64,000 nt of DNA from Ignavibacteria bacterium (GCA_016873845.1 VGVX01000004.1:1-64000), one strand, 5' to 3'; positions 1 to 8,854 are shown, counted from the first letter of the stretch. Numbers and translations are program-made. Notes: generated by a model not told the origin, from the letters alone.

Positions 1-183
1 ACTAAGTGAGATTTTTAAGGTGTCAGCAAGAGGTACGATTAACGTATCAGGCGCTTGAACGTTCTTTACAACAGGCGGAACATTTTGAGCTGGATCGAAG
101 ATTGAAGAGTATTCCTTCTCGCACGACTGAAGAAAGATGGAGCAGAAAACTACTGCAAATACTATGTTTTTTATATTATTCAC
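1..183 (-). CDS. Lipoprotein, N-terminal part (runs off the window)
   Basis: An open frame reads leftwards from a GTG at 183 to the window edge without a stop (61 codons visible). The N-terminus has a short charged start, a hydrophobic stretch and a lipobox-like FLQSC followed by EKE, so this is probably a lipid-anchored envelope protein. After the anchor comes a proline-rich linker. The GTG lies 4 bases after the stop of the M50 protease gene, with GGTAAG upstream, so it looks like the next gene of the same operon. The rest of the protein is outside the window and its function cannot be named. Confidence 0.6.
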   Translation of the reverse strand, partial: MNNIKNIVFAVVFCSIFLQSCEKEYSSIFDPAQNVPPVVKNVQAPDTLIVPLADTLKISLS

Positions 184-187
184 TTAC

Positions 188-1195
188 TTACCAAAATTTA
201 ATGTAAAAAGGAACTGGGGTAAAGGATATTATAAAGATAATGATAGCAAAGTAACCAATCAATTTTCTTTTTATATCGAGTCCAACTGGATCATAAATTT
301 CTGGATGATAAAGTTTTATCAAGAAGCGTAAAATCAATGCCCAAAATACCCATCCGCTCCAACCTATTGGAAAATTTAGATTAAAAAACTCCGAAACAAA
401 TCCTGAAATTCCAAGAATCATTAGTAATGCAAATGTTACATCGGCAACTTTGCGGTGAAGATTAGTACCGAACATAGAATAAAATATATGCCCGCCATCT
501 AGTTGTCCGACAGGGATCAAATTCATTGCTGTTACAAACAATCCAAACCAACCAACGCAGAGATATGGATAATGGTAAATTTCGCTCATCGGTGGAACAA
601 ATTCAGCAGATGGATTAGTTAACAACAATTGCATCGAAGAGTATAGCAGGTTAGTTCCAAACTCCAATGCCAATGCATTTGATTCCGTTGTTTGATTAAA
701 ATAATCGGGATGAATGGTCAAAATAAATTCAGCCGGAGGAAGATTTAAAAATCCATAAATCAACAATACAACACATGCAAAAAATCCCGCTATGGGACCT
801 GCGACTCCAATATCAAACATTGCTCGGCGTGTGTTGATCGGAGATTGTGTTTTTATTACGGCACCCAATGTCCCAAAATTCAAAAATATTTCAGTCATCG
901 GAAATGGAATGAAGAAAGGTAATGTTGCCTTCACTTTATGACTGCGAGCAGCAAAGTAATGACCAAATTCATGACTACCCAATACAAATAAAATTGCCAA
1001 GGAATAAGGCAAACCAATGTGGAAATTATCTAAATCCATTGCTGCGGCTGGCCCAAATATCCAAGAGACTCCCGCCACCGTAGTTGTAAAAAATGTTACA
1101 CCGAAAAGTAAAATGTTAATAAGAAAAGAAAATTTCCCTTGAAAGATTTTACTAAAAATACTTTTAGGTTTTTGGATTTCGTAGTGCTCAGACAT
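188..1195 (-). CDS. Site-2 protease family (M50) membrane metalloprotease
   Basis: Predicted integral-membrane zinc protease. It has the HEFGH zinc-binding motif about 75-80 residues in and the second M50 motif (NLIPVGQLDGGH, near residue 230), both next to hydrophobic segments. The family cleaves substrates inside the membrane; the closest general type is the YwhC/EGY-like S2P group. The ATG at 1195 is preferred over an upstream in-frame TTG (1219), because it follows the previous gene's TGA by one base, which suggests translational coupling. That gives about 335 residues, a normal length. Its place at the end of a glycan/envelope operon suggests an envelope role, but the substrate is unknown. 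Confidence 0.85.
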   Translation of the reverse strand: MSEHYEIQKPKSIFSKIFQGKFSFLINILLFGVTFFTTTVAGVSWIFGPAAAMDLDNFHIGLPYSLAILFVLGSHEFGHYFAARSHKVKATLPFFIPFPMTEIFLNFGTLGAVIKTQSPINTRRAMFDIGVAGPIAGFFACVVLLIYGFLNLPPAEFILTIHPDYFNQTTESNALALEFGTNLLYSSMQLLLTNPSAEFVPPMSEIYHYPYLCVGWFGLFVTAMNLIPVGQLDGGHIFYSMFGTNLHRKVADVTFALLMILGISGFVSEFFNLNFPIGWSGWVFWALILRFLIKLYHPEIYDPVGLDIKRKLIGYFAIIIFIISFTPVPFYIKFW

Positions 1196-1196
1196 A

Positions 1197-2099
1197 TCAG
1201 AAAAGGAGATAAGCTCCAATTGATGAACGATTTAGCTTGAATCGAGAAAATTCGCCGTGAAGATGCTTACCAGAATAATAATTGTAAATTATGCGCAACC
1301 CGGAAGAATTCCACTTACCAAAATGAATTCCAGCGGATATTGATTTATCACTTTTGTAATTATCATCATATGTTTTATGAAATTTAATATCCAGTCCGCC
1401 AAACAATTGCGCTCTTGGATTTTTTATAGTATATAACAAAAACTCGGCTCCGGTTCCAAAGCTCAGATTACTTTTTACTTCCGGAATTGCATGAAATAAA
1501 TAGTTAATAGTCAAATATAATTTTTGCTGTTTCCATTCAATGGCTGAGCTCAGTTCTGTAAATTCTCTGCTGTAAACAAATGGTTCCAAGCTATTGTTCC
1601 AAGTTTTATTTATAGAATTATAACTACCATCAACTAAATGCGCAGAGATGTGACTGATCCTGAGTCGGCTGGAAATTTTTATATTTTTAATGCTTGTCCT
1701 ATGTGAAAAGTAACCACCAAAAAAATAATCAATAGCATCAACTGGAAATTTAAAATTACTTTGACTTCTTAGCATCGACCAGGTGAAAAACTCCGCACCT
1801 AATCCGAATGTATTTTTTTTATCAGATTTAATGTGAATAAGATCTTTTGCTGCACCAATATCTAGTTGAAGTCCCTTGCCGCTTAAACTAAAAATTGAAC
1901 CGACTTTCGCCTCAAATGGATTAGAAAAATTCGGTGGATAAATTAATTCTCTTGGAAAGAATTTAACGTGAGAATCGTAGCAGCTAATTCTTGCTTTGGA
2001 ATGATCACAGCTATAGTGACGCACCAGATCATTATCTTCAGCTTTTGCAAATGAGAAATAAAGTAATATTAGAAGGAGTAGACTCAATAATTTTTTCAA
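1197..2099 (-). CDS. DUF1207-like putative outer-membrane beta-barrel protein
   Basis: A 300-residue protein with a clear signal peptide (KKLLSLLLLILLYFSFAKA, cleavage near residue 20). The mature part alternates polar and hydrophobic residues with many aromatic-ended strands, as in outer-membrane barrels. A segment near the start (FFPRELIYPPNFSNPFEAK) and a later RLRISHISAHLVDG stretch recall DUF1207 proteins; this is by memory of the family and not searched. The start is a TTG, 15 bases after the radical SAM stop. The function of DUF1207 is unknown. Operon position suggests it handles or depends on the surface product of the upstream glycosyltransferases. Confidence 0.65.
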   Translation of the reverse strand: MKKLLSLLLLILLYFSFAKAEDNDLVRHYSCDHSKARISCYDSHVKFFPRELIYPPNFSNPFEAKVGSIFSLSGKGLQLDIGAAKDLIHIKSDKKNTFGLGAEFFTWSMLRSQSNFKFPVDAIDYFFGGYFSHRTSIKNIKISSRLRISHISAHLVDGSYNSINKTWNNSLEPFVYSREFTELSSAIEWKQQKLYLTINYLFHAIPEVKSNLSFGTGAEFLLYTIKNPRAQLFGGLDIKFHKTYDDNYKSDKSISAGIHFGKWNSSGLRIIYNYYSGKHLHGEFSRFKLNRSSIGAYLLF

Positions 2100-2114
2100 T
2101 AATACATACCATTA

Positions 2115-3104
2115 TTAACCAAGAATCTTTTTGCCAAATTTAAGAATTTTTTGCTTAACTAATTTGTTGAATCCATAATAAAACTTAGACGGAATGCTTA
2201 AAACACCATACAGATTAGTTGGAAACGCAAAAGATGGTTCAAAGTAGCAATTGACAGTGCATCCCTGGCAAAAATCAAATCGTCCTTCTTTCTTCTGGAA
2301 CTCAATAACCTCTTTCGACGTTCTGATTTCTTTAATTGGTCGATCAATTAAAATTTTCTTAACGCCAAAATGGTAACATGGTAAGATGATCTCATTTTCA
2401 GGTGAGATTACGATAACTCTTGAAACTGCTTTGCACGAAGGATTGTTGATATCATTTCCTCCTCTTCTCCTCAATTCCAAGAATGATGAATTTATATAAA
2501 TATCAGGCTTATCCTTGGTGAATTCGTCTATGAGGTTTACTGCTTCCATCGATAGTCCATCATTTCCAAAGTAAGAAAATACAGGATTTACTATTAAAAC
2601 TAGTTCATGCTTTACTGCTAAATCATACATAGCTGGAAGCTTCTTGTATGTATTATTAGTTACAGTAAATAAAATGTCAGGATATTCACCGAGACTTTTT
2701 GCAATACGAATAGAATTCATAACCGAATCGAAGCAACTAACTTTCCGAATCTCATCATGCTCTTCTCTAATGGGTGAATCAAGTGAAAAGTGAAGCAGAT
2801 TGACTTTTCCAGCAAGTCTTTCAGCAAACTTTGGATAGAGAAGGCAATTTGTAGTTATGCTGGTTTGCATGCTATGCTTTTTTGCATGCTCAACATAACG
2901 ATGAATATTTTTGTGAAGCAGTGGCTCACCACCGGTAAAGTCAATAAATTTGACACCAAGTTGTTTTACTTCATTTAGATTACGGAATACATCCTCATCT
3001 TTTGCAAATCCGGTTTTATTTAAATCAGTAGACGAGCCGAAGTGACAGAATTCACAATCTGCATTGCAGCGATATGTCAAATAATAATTGCAAAGGAGAA
3101 GCAT
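2115..3104 (-). CDS. Radical SAM protein with C-terminal cysteine (SPASM-like) region
   Basis: Radical S-adenosylmethionine enzyme. The CNADCEFC motif near the N-terminus binds the [4Fe-4S] cluster, and a GGEPL motif follows for SAM binding. C-terminal cysteines (SCKAV, LPCYHF, FCQGCTVNC) suggest an auxiliary SPASM-type cluster. A basic, aromatic C-terminal tail could be amphipathic and membrane-associated. The ATG at 3104 overlaps the upstream stop as TAATG and is preferred over an in-frame TTG at 3125. The substrate is unknown. Within an operon of glycosyltransferases and a deacetylase, modification of a lipid- or glycan-linked intermediate is a plausible inference only. Confidence 0.85.
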   Translation of the reverse strand: MLLLCNYYLTYRCNADCEFCHFGSSTDLNKTGFAKDEDVFRNLNEVKQLGVKFIDFTGGEPLLHKNIHRYVEHAKKHSMQTSITTNCLLYPKFAERLAGKVNLLHFSLDSPIREEHDEIRKVSCFDSVMNSIRIAKSLGEYPDILFTVTNNTYKKLPAMYDLAVKHELVLIVNPVFSYFGNDGLSMEAVNLIDEFTKDKPDIYINSSFLELRRRGGNDINNPSCKAVSRVIVISPENEIILPCYHFGVKKILIDRPIKEIRTSKEVIEFQKKEGRFDFCQGCTVNCYFEPSFAFPTNLYGVLSIPSKFYYGFNKLVKQKILKFGKKILG

Positions 3105-4207
3105 TAGTACTTTCGTTCCTTCCAAACAATCTTTTTGTCAAATGCGACAAGCATAGGGAGAATCAGCACATAAACCGTAAAATAGATTTCAAATGAAATA
3201 AAATATTTCAACTGCCTCAAAACTCCAAATCGCTTCATTGGGATAGAAATAAAAATTAGATCACTGATAATTTTCAAGCTCATCATTGAAAGCGTTAATA
3301 CAGATCCGAAAAGTATTTGAAATATAAAAAGTAAATGAGCAAGAAATCCCCATGCCATAACAAAGTATCCGGCAAATTTACTGTCAAGCCCGCCGGTTCC
3401 CCATCGATGTTTCTGTCTGTACAGTGTTCGAAAGTCATCACAAGGTGCCGAAATGTTTAATGCATTGGGATTTGCAGGATAAACAATCTTATAGTTAGTT
3501 GATGAATGAATCTTATGGAGTAAGGCAAAATCTTCAGTAACACTGAATTTTATGCTCTGATAGCCGCCAACCATTTCATAAGCTTTTCTTCGATATGCCA
3601 TGTTGTTTCCAATGCAACTCAAAGGGACGCCAAGATTTATGGTGCCGGAAGCCACGGTCAACAGATAGATCCAATCAAGATTTTGCATTCCAGTAAATTG
3701 AGAATACGATTGTTGAAGAGTGAAGCCACATACAACTCCTACTTCATCAGCAAAATACTTAATCTGAGTTTTAATCCAATCTGATTTAACTTCACAATCA
3801 GCATCCGTGGTAAATACAATTTCGCCATGCGAAATATTCAAAGCATTAACGACTGCATTTGTTTTACCTGGTTTTGAAATTATATTTTCATTCGGAATAA
3901 CTTTCTTGATAAAATTGAATCGATTTACAAATTCGTCTATAATACTTCCTGTTCCATCAGTCGAAAAGTCATCGACCATCAAAATCTCTAATTTAGTTTT
4001 TGGATAATCAATTTTTGAAAGCGATTCTAGACAGGCGCGAATATTTTTTTCTTCATTACGCGCAGCGACAACAATCGATACTGTGGGTTCATATTGTTCA
4101 TTACGCGGCAGATTCTGTCTAAATCCGAATAAAAATACAATTTGCTGCAAAATGTAAAAAGCAACAATTACTAAAAGTATGATCTCAAAAGTTGAAAGTT
4201 CGGGCAA
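3104..4207 (-). CDS. Glycosyltransferase family 2, membrane-bound
   Basis: GT2 (GT-A fold) glycosyltransferase that transfers a sugar from a nucleotide-sugar. It has an N-terminal membrane helix, the PTVSIVVAARNEE start of the catalytic domain, a VDDFSTDGT motif, the TTDADC metal-binding motif, and a QKHRWGTGG (QxxRW-like) motif as in processive GT2 enzymes. Two or three hydrophobic segments follow. The start is a TTG with AAAGG seven bases upstream; it lies inside the end of the preceding deacetylase gene (23-bp overlap). It is paralogous to the GT2 genes at 4815-5936 and 46889-47986. Donor and acceptor are unknown. Confidence 0.88.
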   Translation of the reverse strand: MPELSTFEIILLVIVAFYILQQIVFLFGFRQNLPRNEQYEPTVSIVVAARNEEKNIRACLESLSKIDYPKTKLEILMVDDFSTDGTGSIIDEFVNRFNFIKKVIPNENIISKPGKTNAVVNALNISHGEIVFTTDADCEVKSDWIKTQIKYFADEVGVVCGFTLQQSYSQFTGMQNLDWIYLLTVASGTINLGVPLSCIGNNMAYRRKAYEMVGGYQSIKFSVTEDFALLHKIHSSTNYKIVYPANPNALNISAPCDDFRTLYRQKHRWGTGGLDSKFAGYFVMAWGFLAHLLFIFQILFGSVLTLSMMSLKIISDLIFISIPMKRFGVLRQLKYFISFEIYFTVYVLILPMLVAFDKKIVWKERKY

Positions 4208-4814
4208 AACTAAAACCTTTGTCGTTTAAGATAGAAATTGAATCTTGCAAAGCAGGTCCGATGATTTCAGAAGTATATTCATTATCATGAAACAAAATTA
4301 TTGAATTTCGCTGTTTAATTTCCATAACATTATTTCTGATTCTTGCTTGTTCACCGTACCAGTCCTCTGTTAATTTTGTCCACATCATCGTTTTAAGTCC
4401 AATATCAGCAGATATTTTTTTCATTTTCCCTTTCAGTCTTCCAAAGGGTGGACGAAATAATTTGAGATTATTCGGAAAATTTTCGATCACATTCTGACAC
4501 TCAAAAATTTGCTCACGAATATTTTCAATCCCAGTAAGAAATAAATTTTTGAAATGAGAATGCGAATGATTAGCGATGTAACTGCCTTGATCAACAATTG
4601 ATTTAACTAAATCTAAATTTTGCACTGCATTTTCACCGATCAGAAAAAAAATTGCTTTAAGATTGTTTTTCGTGAGCACGTCAAGGACTTTTTTTGTTGC
4701 CCTTGGATGTGGTCCATCATCGAATGTTAATACTAATTCGTCAATAGTGTTTTCCCAAATAATATCTCGAAATATGGTTTTCACCAAAACCGGCGGAGAA
4801 GTTAAGCTAATCAT
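4185..4814 (-). CDS. Polysaccharide deacetylase (NodB/CE4 family)
   Basis: CE4 metal-dependent deacetylase that removes acetyl groups from N-acetylated sugars. Motifs in order: TFDDGPHP (catalytic Asp and metal Asp), HSHSH (metal His), FRPPFGR, and a C-terminal ILFHD motif. The length (209 aa) fits a bare catalytic domain. No signal peptide is evident, so it may act on the cytoplasmic side or on a membrane-linked intermediate. The ATG directly follows the upstream TAA, so the gene is tightly coupled between two GT2 genes and probably acts on their product. Confidence 0.88.
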   Translation of the reverse strand: MISLTSPPVLVKTIFRDIIWENTIDELVLTFDDGPHPRATKKVLDVLTKNNLKAIFFLIGENAVQNLDLVKSIVDQGSYIANHSHSHFKNLFLTGIENIREQIFECQNVIENFPNNLKLFRPPFGRLKGKMKKISADIGLKTMMWTKLTEDWYGEQARIRNNVMEIKQRNSIILFHDNEYTSEIIGPALQDSISILNDKGFSFARTFNF

Positions 4815-5936
4815 TTACCTAGCAAATGTCCTTCCCTTCCAAACAAACTTTTTTAAATAGCCGAGTGCAGGAATGATTATAATAAATGGTATGTGCAAAA
4901 GCTCAGCAATGGGAATATAAGATAGATATTTCTGGAGTGTTAAATATCTAAATGAAACAGATAGAAAGATAAAATCCAAAATCATTTTAGTGAAAAATAC
5001 AGCTAAGAATATTTTTAATACTGATATTGAAAATAAACTGCAAATAAACAAAACACCTAAAGAAAAGTAGAAAAGATAAATCAAAGACAAAGGCAGCAGC
5101 ATCAATTTATTTCTATAATATCTAACCTTGGAAACCCATCTCATTCTTTGATTTAGAAAGTCAGATAAACTTACACACGCATCCGTATAGGTCAGACTAT
5201 CCTCTAAATAACAAAACTTCACTATTTTTTTTGTTTGAAAATGTATTTTCTGCATTAAAAATTCTTCGTCACCAGAGACAAGAGCAGAGTTATCTTGAAA
5301 ACCATTTACATCATAAAATAGTTCACGGCGATAAGCGCAAGTCGCCCCGTTAGCAATAAGCGGATTTTTATTATTTATCATGGCGCTGCCTATGGCAACA
5401 AGACTTCCAAATTCTAAGGTCTGAAGTTTTTGGAAAATGTTTTTTTGATTTGCATAAATAACCGGTCCAGCTACAAATCCTGTGTCAGAATCGAATGAAG
5501 AAATTAAATTCTCGATCCAGTATTTATCATGCCAACAATCAGCATCCGTTGTAACAATGATTTCCCCGGTTGAGTTTTTAATACCATATTCTATTGCAGC
5601 TTTCTTTCCAGATACATGTGGAAGAACATTATTGAGTGATAAATATTTTACATTCTTATACTTATCGAATTTTTGGGCAATCAAGTCTGAGCTGTCGGTT
5701 GAATGATCATCAATTAAGATAATTTCAATTAAATTACTCTCATAGGATTGATTCAATATTGATAACAAACATCTCTCCAAATTCTTTTGTTCATTACGAA
5801 ATGGAATTATCAAACTTACCTTAAAACTATTTTTGTACTTACTTGTTTTTGTTCGTAACGCTCCAATAGTTAAGTACAAGATAAATATTGAATAAATAAA
5901 TGTAAGAGCTCCAGTAATAATTTGTAAGATTAGCAT
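4815..5936 (-). CDS. Glycosyltransferase family 2, membrane-bound
   Basis: Second GT2 enzyme of the operon. Features are an N-terminal transmembrane helix, SLIIPFRNEQKN at the start of the nucleotide-binding fold, IDDHSTDSS, TTDADCWHDKYW (DxD), a GDEEF acid motif, QRMRW, and C-terminal hydrophobic helices. The start is taken as the ATG at 5936, four bases after the upstream TAA and overlapping AAGGTG as a ribosome-binding site; a TTG at 5987 would add 17 residues overlapping the upstream gene. It probably builds the same glycan or glycolipid as its neighbours. Sugar specificity cannot be told from sequence. Confidence 0.87.
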   Translation of the reverse strand: MLILQIITGALTFIYSIFILYLTIGALRTKTSKYKNSFKVSLIIPFRNEQKNLERCLLSILNQSYESNLIEIILIDDHSTDSSDLIAQKFDKYKNVKYLSLNNVLPHVSGKKAAIEYGIKNSTGEIIVTTDADCWHDKYWIENLISSFDSDTGFVAGPVIYANQKNIFQKLQTLEFGSLVAIGSAMINNKNPLIANGATCAYRRELFYDVNGFQDNSALVSGDEEFLMQKIHFQTKKIVKFCYLEDSLTYTDACVSLSDFLNQRMRWVSKVRYYRNKLMLLPLSLIYLFYFSLGVLFICSLFSISVLKIFLAVFFTKMILDFIFLSVSFRYLTLQKYLSYIPIAELLHIPFIIIIPALGYLKKFVWKGRTFAR

Positions 5937-5940
5937 CACC

Positions 5941-6924
5941 TTAAGAAGCAAAGTTGAACTTGCTTTTAATAATAAAGTAAAGCCCAATCAATGAAGGAAG
6001 AAGCAAATTCAAAAAGAATAACATTAGTGCCGCATTAAAAGCCGCAGCTTCGCTAACACCGTAAATCCCTAAAAAATAAACTGAAGCGCTTTCTCTTATT
6101 CCTATTTCACCAAAAGTAACTGAAGGAACCAAAGTTTTAGCAAAAAACATTAAAACGCTGCATAAAATAAAATAGAAGTATCCCCCATTCGATTCGAAAG
6201 TCATCACCAAGAATGCAAATTGTACTACAAGGATGATATAATTGAATAACGCCAGCGAAGTCAATTTTAGAAACGATGTACTTTCTAGCTTGTCGATCTG
6301 TTGAACAATTGTGTGTACAACCTTAAATTTCACCTTTATATTTTTGCGGCGTTCTTGGATATGAAGGTAAAATTTCTTCGAGAATAGCAGCAGGAAAATC
6401 AAATAAAAAAAGAAGCTGAACAAAACGAATAAACTAGAAACAATCAAATAGCTTACCTTGTAATAAAATGACAAGAAGAATATACTAGTTATTCCACCCC
6501 AAAATACAACATTCAATAGAAGTGAAAACTTATCTAATACTGTCATAGTAATTATTTCAGTTACGGTGAATTCTTTCAGAGGAATTTTTCTGCCAAGGTA
6601 TTCCCCCACTCGAATTGGAGTGATAATGCCTGCTGAATATCCGGTGAAAAGAGATTTAATGACATCCAGTTTCGAAACAGAAGTATTTTGAATTTTCAGA
6701 ATATATCGCCACCGAATATACTGAGAATAGATGTTCAAAATGGACAATAATACCCCAACTGAAAAAAATAAATAATTCAGACTATCAAATGCCTCAATCA
6801 ACTTAGTTACAGAAATTCGATTAACCAAATAAATTACTAACACAGCAGAAATTAATATTTTAAAGATAATTGCTGCGATTGATTTAGCTCGAGCAGATAC
6901 TCTTAAATTTATCGTTCTCAACAT
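5941..6924 (-). CDS. YbhN/LPG-synthase-TM family flippase-like membrane protein
   Basis: A 327-residue polytopic membrane protein (about eight hydrophobic segments) resembling the lysylphosphatidylglycerol synthase transmembrane region / UPF0104 family, with a conserved RVGEYLGRKIPL-like stretch after the second or third helix. Family members are often next to glycosyltransferases and are proposed to move lipid-linked substrates across the membrane or assist transfer. It is the first gene of the minus-strand operon and starts with ATG, opposite bshC across a 151-bp divergent region. The exact substrate is not known. Confidence 0.8.
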   Translation of the reverse strand: MLRTINLRVSARAKSIAAIIFKILISAVLVIYLVNRISVTKLIEAFDSLNYLFFSVGVLLSILNIYSQYIRWRYILKIQNTSVSKLDVIKSLFTGYSAGIITPIRVGEYLGRKIPLKEFTVTEIITMTVLDKFSLLLNVVFWGGITSIFFLSFYYKVSYLIVSSLFVLFSFFFYLIFLLLFSKKFYLHIQERRKNIKVKFKVVHTIVQQIDKLESTSFLKLTSLALFNYIILVVQFAFLVMTFESNGGYFYFILCSVLMFFAKTLVPSVTFGEIGIRESASVYFLGIYGVSEAAAFNAALMLFFLNLLLPSLIGLYFIIKSKFNFAS

Positions 6925-7075
6925 ATTGTAAATTAAATCACTTCTATTTCAATATAAAGAAAATTGATTTTATAATTCATCAAATTAATTCATATTTTTG
7001 TGTTGGCTAATTTGATCGGTACAATTACCGATGCCCGGAGGGAACTCCGGTCTTTTTAAATAAAATGAGGATATT
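6925..7075. promoter_or_regulatory. Divergent promoter region between the glycan operon and bshC
   Basis: This 151-bp AT-rich region must carry promoters for both the leftward operon and the rightward bshC. TAATTTG at about 7008-7014 is close to the -7 element of the Bacteroidota type, but the match is too weak to call with certainty. The bshC side contains two tandem hairpins, described separately, and GAGGA just before the bshC ATG. Confidence 0.4.
7015..7057 (+). promoter_or_regulatory. Two tandem hairpins with T-tract in the bshC leader
   Basis: First hairpin: ATCGGTA (7015-7021), loop CAAT, TACCGAT (7026-7032), a perfect 7-bp stem. Second hairpin: CCGGAG (7035-7040), loop GGAA, CTCCGG (7045-7050), followed at once by TCTTTTT (7051-7057). 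The second has the form of an intrinsic terminator and ends 18 bases before the bshC ATG. It may be an attenuator, or the end of a short leader RNA. No known riboswitch class was recognised. Confidence 0.5.
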
Positions 7076-8698
7076 ATGTTTATTAATTTTTCTGACATCC
7101 CCGAATCCCCAAACATTTTTTTAGATTATCTTTATGAATTCGAAAACGTGGCAAAGTTTTTCCCAACAAATTTTCGAAATGAGGAACATGTCAGCAAAGT
7201 CTTATCAAGTGTCAGAAAAAGTGAAAAAGAACGCGAAAGGTTAGTTGCGTTTCTACGCGAGCAGAATCCAACCGGCAAAGTTTCATCTTTAACATCGTCA
7301 AACATTGAAACATTAAAATTTCAGAATTCATTCGCAGTAATTACTGGACAGCAATTGGGATTTGCTACAGGCCCGCTTTATACAATTTATAAAACAATTA
7401 CATCAATAAAGCTTGCAAAATTTCTTTCAGAGAAATACTCAGATTATAATTTTGTTCCTGTGTTTTGGCTTGAAGGCGATGACCATGATTTTGATGAAGT
7501 ACGTTCATTCAAAGTTCTTGATAATGAAAACAGTATAACTACAATTTCATACGATGATGGATTGGACGCAGAAACAAACCGAGGCCCAATGGGTGAATAT
7601 ACTTTCGATATGACTGTAGAACATAATTTTGAGAAACTTAAAGTTTCACTGAGGGAAACAGAGTTTAAAAGTTCGTTGATTGAGATGCTTTCGAAGCATT
7701 ACCATGCAGGAGCAACTTTTAAATCTGCTTTCATTGGTCTGATGAGAGAATTTTTTGATGAGTATGGCTTAGTTATATTTGATCCGCAGAGCGGAATTGT
7801 CAAAGACAGTCTAAGAAACATCTTTAAGAAGGATGTCGAACAGTTTCGGTTCATAGCCGAAGAGTTAATACTTAGAAGTGCGAGTCTTGAAGAACTTTAT
7901 CACGCTCAAGTTAAAATTAAACCTATTAATTTATTCTACATTGAAGACAGCGGAAGATATGCAATTGATCCGACCGAAACAGATTTTCGCTTAAAAGGTA
8001 AAAGAAAAAAATTCGCTATTGAAGAATTATTCGAGCAAATCGATTTCTTTCCGGAAAAAATCAGTCCGAATGTGATCCTTCGCCCAATTTGTCAAGATTA
8101 TTTATTTCCAACAGCGTTTTACGTTGGTGGTCCATCTGAGATAAGTTACCATGCTCAGATCGTTCCATATTACGAAATACTGAATTTAACTCAGCCAGTT
8201 TTGTATCCTCGTGCAAGTGCGACAATTATCGAATCACGCGTTCAGCAAATTTTGGATAAACACGAACTTAAGCTTCAAGATTTTTTCCATGACAATGAAC
8301 AATTGGCATTAAAAATTGCAGATAGTTCTTCCGAGATAAAAGTTGCGGATATATTTAGCCGAGTGGAAAAAGAATTTCTTGCTGTGTTCGAAGGATTATC
8401 AGAGGATATAGGTTTGATCGATCAAACACTGATAGATGTTGTGTCGGGCGCAAAACTAAAAACAGATCAATATTTGAATGTTGTCAGGGAAAAAACTCTC
8501 GCTGCTCAGAAAAGAAAGAACGAAGTAATTTTCAGACAAATTTATAAAACATCAAATGTATTGTATCCGGATGAAAACTTGCAGGAGCGCGAATTGAATT
8601 TTATTTACTTTGCCAATAAGTATGGTTTAGATTTTATCAAATTCGTCTATGATAATTTAGCAATAGACAAATTTGAGCATCAGATCATTAATCTCTAA
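7076..8698 (+). CDS. bshC: Bacillithiol biosynthesis cysteine-adding enzyme BshC
   Basis: Putative cysteine ligase for the last step of bacillithiol synthesis, adding cysteine to glucosaminyl-malate. The 540-residue length is normal. Characteristic stretches include AVITGQQLGFATGPLYTIYK near residue 90, PVFWLEGDDHDFDE near residue 130, and YVGGPSEISYHAQIVPYYE near residue 355, with a coiled-coil-like helical C-terminal part. The ATG is preceded by GAGGA. It appears to be transcribed alone; the partner genes bshA and bshB are not in this window. The leader contains two hairpins. The stop codon lies at the left edge of a MITE-like element. Confidence 0.95.
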   Translation: MFINFSDIPESPNIFLDYLYEFENVAKFFPTNFRNEEHVSKVLSSVRKSEKERERLVAFLREQNPTGKVSSLTSSNIETLKFQNSFAVITGQQLGFATGPLYTIYKTITSIKLAKFLSEKYSDYNFVPVFWLEGDDHDFDEVRSFKVLDNENSITTISYDDGLDAETNRGPMGEYTFDMTVEHNFEKLKVSLRETEFKSSLIEMLSKHYHAGATFKSAFIGLMREFFDEYGLVIFDPQSGIVKDSLRNIFKKDVEQFRFIAEELILRSASLEELYHAQVKIKPINLFYIEDSGRYAIDPTETDFRLKGKRKKFAIEELFEQIDFFPEKISPNVILRPICQDYLFPTAFYVGGPSEISYHAQIVPYYEILNLTQPVLYPRASATIIESRVQQILDKHELKLQDFFHDNEQLALKIADSSSEIKVADIFSRVEKEFLAVFEGLSEDIGLIDQTLIDVVSGAKLKTDQYLNVVREKTLAAQKRKNEVIFRQIYKTSNVLYPDENLQERELNFIYFANKYGLDFIKFVYDNLAIDKFEHQIINL

Positions 8699-8828
8699 CT
8701 GAAGTGACGCAGAATGGCCTTATGGTCATGTTGAGTCCGCCTCGGCGGACGAAACATCTAAAAAACAATGATATTTGCATAATTAGATTCTTCACTTCGT
8801 TCAGAATGACTGTTTTGCGTAACTTCAG
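8698..8828. mobile_element. 131-bp MITE-like element with terminal inverted repeats
   Basis: The element is bounded by 17-bp inverted repeats, ACTGAAGTGACGCAGAA (8698-8714) and the complement of 8812-8828, matching at 15 of 17 positions. It is flanked by the 5-bp direct repeat CTCTA (8693-8697 and 8829-8833), consistent with a target-site duplication. Inside lies a hairpin GTCCGCC-TC-GGCGGAC (8735-8750) and a TTCACTTCGTTCAG stretch (8790-8803) that also occurs in the repeat at 21320. There is no coding capacity. It follows the bshC stop, so it also forms the end of that transcript. Transposition ability is unknown. Confidence 0.6.
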
Positions 8829-8854
8829 TCTCTAATATTTCAATGAGTGACTTA

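Noticed and set aside
6-206. A 66-codon plus-strand open frame at the left edge
   Set aside because: It has no recognisable domain and lies opposite the minus-strand lipoprotein frame, which has a lipobox and fits the operon.
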